DNA from: Serilophus lunatus
Lineage: Eukaryota > Chordata > Aves > Passeriformes > Eurylaimidae
Direction: 5' to 3'
Assembly (NCBI GenBank): GCA_013399895.1
Contig: VXBA01001778.1
Location: 254,656 to 318,655, forward strand
DNA length: 64,000 bases
Part shown: in pieces, positions 26,794-38,610 of the stretch
Position numbering within the stretch: position 1 is the first letter of the stretch
Layout of the letters: each line of letters starts with the position of its first letter
Translations under genes and position numbers: made by a program
Notes under the pieces: model-generated
The model's input: only the letters and a program-made list of their open reading frames with translations
Told to the model about the DNA's origin: nothing
Databases searched by the model: none

Positions 26794-29700
26794 AAGGAAA
26801 AAAAAAGAGAAATAAAGGAACTCAGAACAGCCCTGCCCCACCTCCATGGGACCCTCTCTGATCACTTTCCTGCTGCCATATCAGAATGTTTGAGATAAAA
26901 CATACTTAGATCTGGTCCTCCTCACTGCTCTATACACAGGCATCTTTGCCAAGAACCCATAATAGGCCTCTATTTTATATTTACAAGATAGTTAAAGGAA
27001 GGAGACTGTTTGTTTTCAGAGTTTTTATCAATTATTATGCTCTTGGTTCATATGATTGATTTTCTTCCTCCCTCTTCTCCTGAGGCACATGTGCTTGTGT
27101 GTTCACACATGCACACACTCAGCCTCTCAACCTACCTCCTCACCATACTAATAGTCTTTTTTATGTATTTGTGGAAAAAAAATGAGATGTTGGATGGCTT
27201 GAAAGTAATTTAGCTTTTAAGTGTTCCAGACATTGCCCTTGTTACTGCAGTTCATGTTTATTTATGGATGTATTTGTCTTATAGAGATGAAAAAAGTAAT
27301 TGCAATTCCATGCAAAAAGTAACCTGGTCAAGGTTTGCTTCCACTTAATGTATCTGATTGGAAGAGGAAAGAAGGATTATAATTGGTAGTTAGTCTTTGG
27401 GGTACCCTACTTGGGGGGCAGAGAGGCAAGAATAATTTTTTTTTTCCTTGCATTTGTCTTGATAATGTATCAAGTAGCTGCTAAGGGACTTGATGAAATG
27501 TGATGCAGAATAATAAATTATGCTCTGCAGCCTTCTTTGCTTCTACGTGAGGTGAGTGTGTAAGCACAAAGAGAATAGTACACCTCCAAATTCAAAAAGC
27601 ATTATATTCAGATTAGGAGGTCACTGGAGATGTGTTGCTAATAGTTTTAGGGAATTCATTATGTGTATTATCACATATTAATTATGCATGGTAAGTAGAA
27701 AAAAAGAGGGGGGAAAATCCTTATTTTATGATAAATTGCTCACTGAGTTATCTTTTCTTTCAAGACCTTGAGCGTTTTCTGGGAGATGCCAAACAGCAGT
27801 CATTGAATAATTAGATGTTAATTAACAAGAATTTTCACAAAAAAATGTTTTTAATGTCTTTTTGGTTATAGCAAGCATGAATAAATTCTCATTCAATAAG
27901 ATGTAGTGTATTGATCTTCATATTAATGAAGTTACCTTGTAATCACCCCAGAGCATTTTTGAACAATGCTTTTCAACACTGTCAGGACAAAGAATGAAGG
28001 AATTGCATTGTTGACAGTATTTTTGGGGTGCTTCTTTGTAAATCATTGTCATGGGGAGGCCTCTGGAAGCCTTCGAAAGATTAAGGTCAACTATGTCTTG
28101 TTTTAATGCAACAAGGCTAGAGGAGGGTGACTTCATTTTTTTTTTTTTTTTGTGCTTTTTTCCATTTTTTGTTTGGTTTGTTTAAGTTACTTGCTCTTTT
28201 TGGAGATGTGGTTATAGTTAATTTTCAGAGAGCTGGTATACATGGTAGTGTTCTGCTTAATCTGTTGTGTGTTAATGCATTTGTAAGAATCTGTCTTTTT
28301 GGCACAGTTGCAGAAAACCTACATACAGAACCATCAATTAACACTGGCAAATTATTTATAATCTAAACAAGACAAACTATTTTGCTCAGACTGATTGCTG
28401 TATTACAAAATAAATGGACTTACAAGATGATTACAAAGTGTACTGAACAAAGCAGTGTTGGAGACTTTTTTATTATTATTATTGTGATAGGTGTTAGAAA
28501 GATAAAAGACCTTGTAGTATACAAAAGAGCTGAAGATGCGAAGACTTATCTGGTAGAAGAGGATGCTTAACTTCCATTCCAGCAGCTTTTTATCTTAGAA
28601 TAATAGAGCGATTCAAAGCCAAGAAGGAAATGGTTGAAGTTAAGCTTCAGTAAGACTGAAGTCATTCTGATTTAAAGTAGAATACAATTCCAAGCAGCAG
28701 TAGAAATGCCCTTCTATTCCATAAAAAAATGCTTTTCATTTTTATCTCAATGATACTGAATAATGGAATTGCCGTTCATGCTTGGATTCAGTGTCCGTCT
28801 TATTCAGTATCATCTTTGATGACAGCTAATACCAGAGGCTTAATAATTGCCTTTTAGCTAGGGGAGGTTAATTTATCCACTTAAATTCAGTTGCTCCCAT
28901 ATCAAGCAGTTGAAGGCTATTTTTTTAACAAATACAAACAAAACGAAAAAAAAACTATAGTAACTCTTTCATAGTCTTTACGTTTTTTCTTGATATGGAT
29001 GTGTGCCTGAGACAATTAATTTTGTAAATCTTTTGCATATGTTCCAATGTCAGCTTTTTATATATTATGAGTGAGAAAGTTAAGAAGTAATTGATCTGCC
29101 ACTCAGTATTTTAAGTACTGCTTGTCATCGCCTTTTTTTATTCTTTGCTTCATAAATAAACCTTTAACTCTGTTCAGAACCCCACCATCTGAAAGGGTTG
29201 TTTGGGGGATTTTTTAATGGGGAGGGGGGACATGGTACTGTGATGTTTTTTTCTTCTCGTAAGCCTTCTGATTGCATTTTTTCAGACTTATCCTATCAGA
29301 AGCATTTTAACATAGAATAATGTCTGTGGCATATAGAACATAGAGCATTCCAGATGAGACCACTTTATAAATATCTGTGAATGTAAACAATATCATCCAA
29401 GCTCTGAGTTTTCACTGAGCTGTCTACAGTGGTGTCCAATATTTAACCCAAATGTTAGAAAATGTGAATGTCATTTTTTTTCCAGCTAATGTTTACTGCC
29501 TACATTTCTTGACCATTTTATTTCATTTGACACTTGACTGCTCAATAAACTACCTTGTCACTCCAAGATTCTTAGATATTCTCCCAGATGACCTACATAA
29601 CTTTGTGTCATCAGCAGATTTTACTGGGTCTAGAGATAAGGATTACTAGTTGATACTTTGCTGAGTAAACCCAGAATTATTTTAAAATGCATCTACAACT

Positions 29701-30537
29701 CTTTTCTAAAATATTGGCGTAGTAATGGAAATGGTTTTGATGTTAGTAACTCCTTCACTTCATAGTTTAGTTGCTTCAAAGCCTGAAGGTCTTGCTGAAT
29801 AGCAAAGACTAGTTGATGAGATTTCATCCATTACTGAAATTGTCTTCTGTTACAGAACACACTTTCCTCCATTAGGAGATTGTCCTCTTTCTCCTGAACA
29901 GATACTTGGTCACAGTGATCTATTGTCGCATCCTTTAGCTCAGACTGGAGACATTGGAGGTTGCTGCTTATTGTCCTCATCTTCAAAAAATTATCACAGA
30001 CTCAAAATATTACTGATTCAAAAAAAGTGCCATGGGTAAAAAGCATAATGGTTTGTAAATTATCTTATTGCTTTTCAGTTTCCCATGAGAATTGCAACAG
30101 AACCTTTTTTTTTTATGAAGAATGGTCAGCTGTCTTAGGTAGAATGTATTTGCAGTTTTATGATTAGCTATGCTATATAATTTGAAAACTGATTTTGGTT
30201 GTGAGTTTCTATCTTTTCAGGCTAAAAATTTTCATTGAGAAGATTTTTTTCTTAAATTTCAGGAAAAAGTATTTTCAGTTATTTTAAGATGTTCATCAGA
30301 AGATAATTATATTTTGTAATTATAGTAATAACTACCAAAATGGTCATAGGATAACTTCCAAGAAGAATTATATTGTGTAGAATAGGTATTTGAATTCTGG
30401 GAAGGTGAAATTCATGCAGTCAGGTGTTCTAGGAATATGACTCTACCATAGTATGACAATTACTAGACCTGGGAGTGCTCCAGAATTCCATGATGTTTGT
30501 GTACCATTGCTGTTTAGTTTGGTCATCATATTTATAT

Positions 30538-31192
30538 TTCACAGAAAAAATTAGGTTGGAAAAGACCTCTGAGATCATCAAATCCAACCTTTGATAAAAC
30601 ATCACCTTGTCAACTAGACCATGGCAACCAGTGCCACATCCAGTCTCCTCTTAAATACCTCCAGAAACGATGCCTCTGCTACTTCCCTGGTCAGCCCATT
30701 CCAATGGCCAATCACTCCCTCTGCAAAGAACTTCCTGCTGATGTTTAACCTAAACCTCCCCTGGTGCATTTTGACTGTGCCCTCTTCTCCTACTGCTGTT
30801 TGCCTGGGAGAAGAGACTCCTAGGCTAAAACCGCCCCTACCTGGCTAAAACATCCTTTCAGGCGGTTGTAGAGTGAGCCTACACTCACTGAGCCTCTTCT
30901 TCTCCAGGCTAAACAACCCCAGTTCTCTCAGCTGCTTCTCGTAGAACTTGTGCTCCTGTCCCTTCACCATCCTTATTGCCCTTCTTTGGACGATCTGCAG
31001 TACCTCAAGATCCTTCCTAAACTGAGGAACCCAGAACTGGACACAGCACTCGAGGTGCAGCCTAACCAGTGCTGAGTGCAGGGGAAGGATGACTTCCCTA
31101 GTCCTGCTGACCACACTATTCCTGATACAGGCCAGGATGCCGTTGCCCTTCTTGGCCACCTGGGCACACTGCTGGCTCATGTTCATATTCAT
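30538..31192 (-). mobile_element. CR1 LINE, 3' end of ORF2 plus 3' UTR, antisense
   Basis: The minus-strand frame 31192-30845 translates as a CR1 ORF2 C-terminal region: MSQQCAQVAKKGNGILACIR, then REVILPLHSALVRLHLECCV, then QLRELGLFSLEKKRL. The 3' UTR follows toward lower coordinates, ending in GGTTGGATTTGATGATCTCA-type sequence next to TTCTGTG at about 30538 when read on the minus strand. A 115-codon stretch is still open, so this copy is less decayed than its neighbours. It is 5'-truncated near 31192. Confidence 0.92.
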
Positions 31193-33169
31193 GTATGCTG
31201 GATCAAAGGCAGCGAGACTGCTCTGGACAACTTTTGGAGCCCTATGAAATATATATAAACATTTAAGTCTGTAAGAAGTACAGATGTAGCTCGTAGAAAA
31301 TAATCACTACATACACACTGATTGGCACTTATTTAACGAACATTGTGGTTCTTTTAGCAAACAAGATTCCAAGTTCCTGTTTTAGATGACAAGCAAGTAC
31401 TGTCCCTCAATTTTCCTCAGCATTAAAGAGTTAACAGAGGTCATTCCTGATAGAATTAAGAAGTAAATCAACCAGTTCTGCATGAGCTTTCAGCTGCATT
31501 CCCTGCTGCCCTGGTCCATCAAGGAGCAAAAGCGGTTTAAGCTAGACAAATTTCAGTTAATAGCTCAGCAATAAGAAGAGGAGGAAGAAAAGCATGTACG
31601 AATGATTCCAGTTTTTAAAGATACTGCTGAAGAAGGTTGAAGAATGTAGGCATGGAGATTGTACAAGGCACAGAGGTCAGCATGATATAAGACATACAGC
31701 TGAAAGTGGGAGAAAGAGATAAAGAATGCAATTAAGTTAAAAGATAGAAGATGTCTAGGGAGTAGAAGGAAATAAAAGCAAGACATGCAGTAATTGTGGG
31801 TAAGATAATATAGGGCCTTGAAGGTGAAAATGAAAACTTGAATTTTTGACTGCTTTGAGTAATCTATATAGCTTTATTATAAATTATAAAGAGTTAATAG
31901 TGTGCAGTAGCCTTATGGCTTTCTCAAGCATTTTTTAGGGAGTGTAGATGAAGAATGAGGAAACAGTAGATAAATTAATGATCTAGATACTGAAATAATA
32001 AAAGCATTTACTTTTTCGAGGCTAAGCATTTTGTCTCAAGAGGATTGGTAGATGATGTGGCAGGGCTAACATTACAGCAAAAAGTCTTTGTACATTTAGG
32101 TTGCTACATTCTAAATTTAAAATCTCATGAAGACAGTGGAAAGAAGAGTGAGCTGCAAATGTGCTCCTTGGCATGTCTTTCAAAATAAAGAGGTTTTCTT
32201 TAGAAACACTGATGACAGAGTTTCATCTTCTAGTATTACATGAACTAGTAATTCTAAAGCATTTTAGCAATTTTTACTGTCTCTTTCTCCTGTCAATTTT
32301 TTTTTTGTTATCATCTTAGCAATCAGTTGAAGAGGAAGTACGCTTGAAAGATGATTGTTGACTTTGAGTAGGCTGGTGGAAGACTATTTTAGTGATATCT
32401 TCCTATTTACAATTCTTCTTTACAGCTGTGATGTTAGTAAATGACAGCCTTAATTTTTTTTAAGATTATTAATATTTAGTAGAGTAACTTTCTTGTTTCT
32501 CTGATTTTGTTTTAATAATACAGTGTTAATGAAGAATAAAAAGTTAAATGATGAATAAAAAGTTCCATAAGTCAATTATTCAGAAAAGGCCTTCAGTGTA
32601 GTTTCTCTCAGAAAGTTTGAAGTGTATCTATTCTTTGCTGGAACAATTCAGTCACATCAGGTTTCACACCATTTTTAAAAGTCTGTGAATTGAATCCTTA
32701 GCTTCTCTGCCTGAGTTGAGTATGTGATCTGGCTTTGTGTAAAGTGATTACTAGTAAGAGCTCGAGGCTCAATGTCAGTCCAAGGATGAAGAAATCCATC
32801 ACAGAATGCTATATTTTAATAAAAGGATTTCAGTTACTTGGCAGTATGAAGACATAATAATGCTTGTGACATGCTGTGGTGTATTGCTTTAGGATCAGAC
32901 TGAACATTGGAATAATAGCAACATCAAGAAGAAAGAAAAAATAGGATGGCTGATTTGAGCATCACTTTTCTTTCTATTGATTTCTATATTTAGTGTAGTG
33001 TATGGCATGTCAAGCCTTAGTAATAAAGACCTGTAAAAGAAACTACTTGGATTCCTGGTATTGCATGTTAGGAATCAGGCAGCATGTGATGCATAAGCTT
33101 GCATAGAATTGAACAGATCCTAAGGAAGATCTGCTACAGGATGCAGATGTTGGACTGTGTGTTAAAAGC

Positions 33170-34230
33170 TCATAAAAGGGTTCACAGAGGTGATGGCAGG
33201 TGAAGAATCCCGAATCACACCCTCCTCGACTGCTCCCATACTTACCACATCATCCCATTAGAGGCCTGTCTCCATAAGGCCAGGACAGCACAGAGTCCTA
33301 AAAGTTGAACAGGAACCAAGATTAAGGATTCAGAGGGAGGGACACCCTGTTTGGGCCCTCCCAGGACTGTCTCAGGAGGGTGATCAAAGTGAATAATCCA
33401 GCCATGAGACCCATAAAAGTGAATCAATGCTAGATCCCCTTTTGGACTGAGGGGAGATGCTGCCGAGGGCATGTCACACAGTGTGGAATGCAGAGGAAGA
33501 GAATTTGGGGTTTGATTTATTACAGGGAAATAGAGTGATAAAGAAATAAAAAATGCTGAATGTGTAAGACATGGTGCAGTATGTCCTATATTAGCAAATT
33601 CCACTTCTCTTTTTCTGCTGAAGGGCATATGTCTGTGTGTAGCCAGCAACTGGAGTCAGACCCCAGGCAGAGGCCTATGTGTCCATAGTGCCAGTGGCTG
33701 GAGCAAGCAAGGGTCTGGGTGCTGGCTACTGGGCAAAATCAAGTGCCAGCCCCCAGTGTGGGACTGCAAGTCACAGGGGCCCAGCCCAGGCATCTGCAGT
33801 GCCGGTGACTGGATCAAGTGAGAGCAAGTGTGTGGACACTAGTGAAGAGGTCAGTCCATGGGAGTGCTGAGTATAGTAATTTTGATCTGTATGGCTAACC
33901 ATGTGTGTGTATATATATATATGTATAAACATATGTATATGTGTTCATATGCTACTTGCTACTGTTTGGGCTGGAGCAGAGTTATGGCTGACTCCCTTCT
34001 GTTGGGCTGCTAGATGAGGCTCTATCCCCAAACAGCAGTAACCCATTCCCTAGCCTCATGTTTCTCTCCATAAAGGGAGGCTAGATAACCAGTTAAGGTG
34101 TAGATGTTCCAGTTAGGTATCATGCTCCTTTTGCTTCAGTCTCTTAGTAAACTTTCTCCTTTCTAAACGTCTGCCGGAGCTATTTAAGCTGAGATGCATA
34201 GCACAAAAGATACAAAGTAAACATGGAGCT
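33170..34230. repeat. GC-richer interspersed-repeat-like block, unclassified
   Basis: This block stands out from AT-rich surroundings. Around 33675-33860 there are degenerate tandem motifs, with AGTGCCAGTGGCTGGAGCAAGCA echoed by AGTGCCGGTGACTGGATCAAGTG about 110 bases later. A TG/TA run follows at 33903-33925. Read on the minus strand, 33510-33530 gives CCCTGTAATAAATCAAACC, like an LTR poly(A) region. I suspect an endogenous-retrovirus fragment but do not recognise the family. The antisense 135-codon frame at 33242-33649 and the sense 63-codon frame at 33679-33870 show no known protein. Confidence 0.4.
33903..33945. repeat. TG/TA dinucleotide-rich run
   Basis: A TGTGTGTG run passes into TATATATATATATG and then imperfect TATG-rich sequence. 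Confidence 0.85.
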
Positions 34231-35169
34231 ATGTTCCTGTTCTGTTTCCCCTTCCCCTCTCATTTATAGTGCCCAACGGTGGGGGTATTCTATATCATCT
34301 CCTCTGCAGAGGCCATCAAACGTCCTTTCAGTATTGTGACCACCTTTAATTAAAATTACTTCTCATTTCTGTGCCCCTATTTGATTTTGTTTGATGTAAG
34401 TTACTGGCACCAAATATTTATTTTTCTGTTGAGGTAGTCACTGTAAAAATCTGTTTTAATTTCAAACTTTATGCTCTTTATATATATGCGTAAATAAGTT
34501 CATAAATACTTCTTTCTTTTTCACTTAGAATTTCTCTTAGTACGGTGCCTTCCTTCTTGCTTCAGAGGAAGAAAAAGGACAGATTTTTTAAGGAGAATCT
34601 GGATTTTCTGTTTACAGAACAATAAATGTTCTGAAATGAACTGCAGTTGTATATGTTGTAAAATTGCTTTTGTTTGACAGGTTAATAAATCTCAGTCAAA
34701 GATCTGAATGACTAGAGATATTAAAAGCTTGTTTTGCCTGGAAAAACCAAACAAACCAACCACCTTTTTGCATTTCTTTATAAATACAGCAAAGAGTTCG
34801 GTACTATTTCAGTTGACCATGGCTCTCATTTTATTTGCAAAGCCTTTGTCTATGTGTCTTCCACACACTTTGTTGTTGAGGCATTTTTTCTGTGTTTTTT
34901 TTGTTGTTTGATTTTTATTTTTTGTGTGGAAATCATAAACCAAAGTCACTTCAATTGGCAAATGTTAAAAATGGTGTAGTTCTTCAATAAGTACACGTGT
35001 TCATGGTGCAGACAATGAAGTGCCAAATCTTCTGTTGACTTTTGCAAGTATCAATAAGCTTATGAATTTTAGAGAACTTAAGTCTGTGTTTTCAAGCCTA
35101 CACCTGTTGTTTGTGGATTCATCTGTTATGTCATTTTCATGCACAGACGTGCAAGACAGATCTACCCTG

Positions 35170-36125
35170 TATTCATCCTGCAGTGACAATCCTTCCAGGT
35201 GCTGGGTTTAGGTACTCAGTTGGCCCTGGATCCCAGTTTCCTCAGTTGTTGACACCTGGAGTCATGAGCCCCCAAAGTAACATTTTAGTCCTCAGTGTAG
35301 ATCCTTCTCACTTCACATCCCTTCTCTTGTCCACACCCATGCAGTGGATGGCTTAGGCACAGCCCGTGCAGTGGTCCTGAATCCTTGTGCTTCCCTCTCA
35401 TTACATGCCACAGAGTCTGTCGTGTGTGTACACAGACAGGTCTCATGGACGGCCCCAGATGCCACAGTCTGTACAGCATCTGGCCAAGGCTACCCTGTGC
35501 CTATCCTGTTATTCCAAGAGCTGGTGCTGACTGTGCTCTTGCCCATAGGGACACATCTGGCTCCCAGGACACTTCATCTACTTGCCAGCTAGTCCAGCAT
35601 GCTCTTTGCTAGCCCTCATGCCCTCGCTTACACACCCACTCTCACTGCAGTTCCTGCACTGTGGGCATGTGGGACCCCCAGTCCCATGGCAGGACTGACA
35701 GACCTCTGTGCATGTGTATCTGTACTAAGCCCTTGCCCAGGAAAACCATCAGAAGTGGAGTTTAATTAGGGGAGACAGGACAGGCTGTGCAAACTGGTGT
35801 AGAAATGGCCACACATGGAAACAGATGGCACTACTCACACCCCACCAGCCCCTTCTGTCCCACATTCCCACAGGGTGCCCTGACCCAAGGAGCCTCTCTT
35901 GCTGGCATGTCTGTGTGAGTCTGGCCTTGTGGCACCAAGAGCGGCTGGGCCAGGGCCTCCACTGCCCTCCACTGCTGGTAGGGCTCCTTCTGCCCATCAG
36001 GCAGCGCAGGGATGAGCTTCTACTAAACTGACAATTGCTGTGGTGGGTGTTTCAGCAGCTGGCCAGGGTGTTTCAGAATCCCTCACCTGCCCTTGCTGCT
36101 CCTACTGTGCTCCTTCCTCTGTGCA
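35170..36125. repeat. GC-rich interspersed-repeat-like block, unclassified
   Basis: About 950 bases of much higher GC content than the flanks, with several short overlapping open frames on both strands and no recognisable protein. The abrupt composition change at both ends suggests an inserted element, possibly an LTR or internal retroviral piece. Overlapping frames in such a block (for example 35344-35592 and 35749-35997) are expected from composition alone. I could not identify its family or ends. Confidence 0.35.
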
Positions 36126-37978
36126 AAGATGAGCAGTGTTATTGTATAAACTAGCATGTGTGTGCATATATGTATGTATTTCTAGATACGAAAATGTACA
36201 GATTGCTTTCTGTAGAAACTTGGCAATTTTAACTGTTTGTGTTCCATACATGCTTTTTGAACTTAATATGTTGTTTCATAGGCAAAAGTATTTGAAAAGA
36301 AAGATTCTTGCTTAAGATCTGCCTAACTAGGCTGTATTCTATTTATTCGAGGAGAGTGGTTAGGAAGGCACCCAAAGCAGGGGGAAAAACTTATTTAGTT
36401 GATAGGGAAGTAGGAAAACGTGGACTAGAGAACCTTGGCTGGCAGTCTACAGGACTGCCACTGCTAAGCATAAGAACATCTGATTCAGAAAAGCATTTTA
36501 AGAGTCATGAGCAGCATCTTTGCTCTCCATCAAGATGCAATTTGCTGGTTGTCTGTCTGAACAAGCTCAAAGCCGACAATTGTCACTTGATTTTGTAGGA
36601 TTTTCTTCCTGTTTCTTTTGGTAACAAAGTTGAAACTTGATCTAATTGAGCTTATAGTAGTTAGAGATGGAGTAGTTCTATCCTTCTGAGTTTAACCATG
36701 GTAGTTCTGCAGAACTACATGTTAAATTGGGTGAAGAGTCTGTTCTCTATGGCTTTAAAAGAATTGTGGATGCAGGATCAATGGAGAAAATAGAACTTTT
36801 AATGTCTTTTCTCACACTGTTGTCCTTGCTAAGACCAGAATTTACAAACCTTGGAAGACAATGAAAAGATATTTTAGCCACAGATCTGCAGACCCAGAAG
36901 ATAAATCTTTATGTGTGGATAAGATTTTCAGTCCTCAATCTTTAGACATATTTGCTATTTGATTTATAAGTTTTCTCTGTTTAGTAATGAATCTTACCTG
37001 CATCTCACTAGAAGCAGTTGGAATTAATTAGCAAAAACTTGAAGTATAATAGAAGGCACTACAACTTCTAAAACAAAAGCAAAACAACAACAAAAACCAA
37101 AACAACAATAACAACAAAAAGAAGACACAGGAGAAAAAAATTACATCAGGTGTTTCCTGTGTGCTGAATATCAGACTTTGAAATTCTCTTGCTTCTGAGA
37201 GCCTGTGCTCCTTTATTTTTAGTAGTCACAGCATATTTTACCTGGTAGCCAGAACACATCATTCAGATTTCGTGGCAGTGATACTTTGTTACCTTGACAC
37301 ACCTGCTGTGGTCTGGTTTCCCTTGGGAATCCTTCTATACTGTCTGGGCACTGACACTTCCAAGTTATCAACAAAATGCTGCTCATAGCACTCAGCCCCT
37401 TGACGATTTATCCAGATTCTTGGCAATACCTTGGCATCTATATTTGTGTTGCTGTATTTGAGATAGTTTCTTTCAGGTCATGTGTTGTCATGCTTCAAGT
37501 AATGTAGAATCATTCTTTCCAGTCTAATATATATCTATATCTATATACACATAATTTGTTTTTAAAAGGAAGAAATGGAGGGTGGACTGTGCTTATGCAG
37601 AGATGGCTCTAGTTTTTTTCCCCAAATAAGTGTGTGTTATACGCACATTAGCTCTCATTCAGGTGCTTCTCTGTAATTTGACTGTGAGCATTTGTAGAGA
37701 AGGCAATTTGCCTTTGACTTAACTGTGAAGAAATGTTTTATCAGTACTGGCGTGACTGAGACACTTCCTATATTGAGTGTTTTATATTCTTTCCATAGGT
37801 TTTCTAGTGGTCATTAGCAATATATTTTGTGTGTTTTTTGCATATTTGTCATTCAGACCTTTAAATTTGGAAGTTCCCTTACAGTACCATCTGTCTCTGC
37901 ACCAATGAGTGTGATTGCATAGTTTTGAACAGGAAAGAAAAGCAAATGGATTTCCTTTGATTTTAAAAAAAAGGTAAT

Positions 37979-38610
37979 TATGATGGTTGGTGGACACTAA
38001 GTTGACTATGAGCCAGCAGTGTGCCATTGCAGCAAAGGCAGCTGATGAGGACTGTTGACAGCAGATCAAGGGAGTTGATCGTGTCCTTCTACTCAGCACT
38101 GGTGAGGCCATACCTGGAAAATACTGTATCCAATTCTGGGTTTCCCAGCAAAAGAGACATATTGAGCTACTGGAGGGAGCCCAGCAAAGGGACACAGAGA
38201 TAATTAAGAGGCTGTGGCATCTCTCACATGAAGAAAGGCAAAGTGAGCTGGGACTGTTTGTCTTGGAGAAGAGAAGGCTCAGGAAAACAATATGGTATTA
38301 AATACCTGGAGGGAGGATGCAAAGAGGACAGGGCATTTTTCAGTGGTGTCTAGTGAGAAAACCAGAGGCAACAGTCACAGACTGAAAGACAAAGGCTCCC
38401 TCTGAGCATCAGGAAACACTTTTTTAGTGTGATGGTGGCCAAGCACTCTTGCAGGTTGGCCACAGAGGGGGTCTCACTTCTTGGAGATACTCAGACTCTC
38501 TCTGAATCTTGTCCTGTGCTGTAGTGTCCCTGCTTGAGCAGGGAGTTGGGCCAGGTGACCTCCAGAGGTGGTTTCCAACCTCAGACATCCTGTGATCATG
38601 TGGTTCTATG
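37979..38610 (+). mobile_element. CR1 LINE, 3' end of ORF2 plus 3' UTR, sense
   Basis: It starts with GGTTGGTGGACACTAAGTTG and ATGAGCCAGCAGTGTGCCAT, the CR1 segment after the polymerase core. It continues with SRSRELIVSFYSALVRPYLE in frame 38021-38203. The 3' UTR is recognisable (CCTGCTTGAGCAGGGAGTTG, then CCTCCAGAGGTGGTTTCCAA). It ends near TGGTTCTATG at 38610. Stops and frameshifts make it non-functional. Confidence 0.92.

Noticed and set aside
26527..26898. 123-codon sense frame as a small gene
   Set aside because: It runs across the boundary of the candidate LTR, is antisense to it and matches no known protein.
33242..33649. 135-codon antisense frame
   Set aside because: It lies in a repeat-like block, shows no family signature and has no splice or promoter context.
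37782..38195. 137-codon antisense frame
   Set aside because: About half lies on the opposite strand of a sense CR1 and the rest in plain intron; no similarity is recognised.
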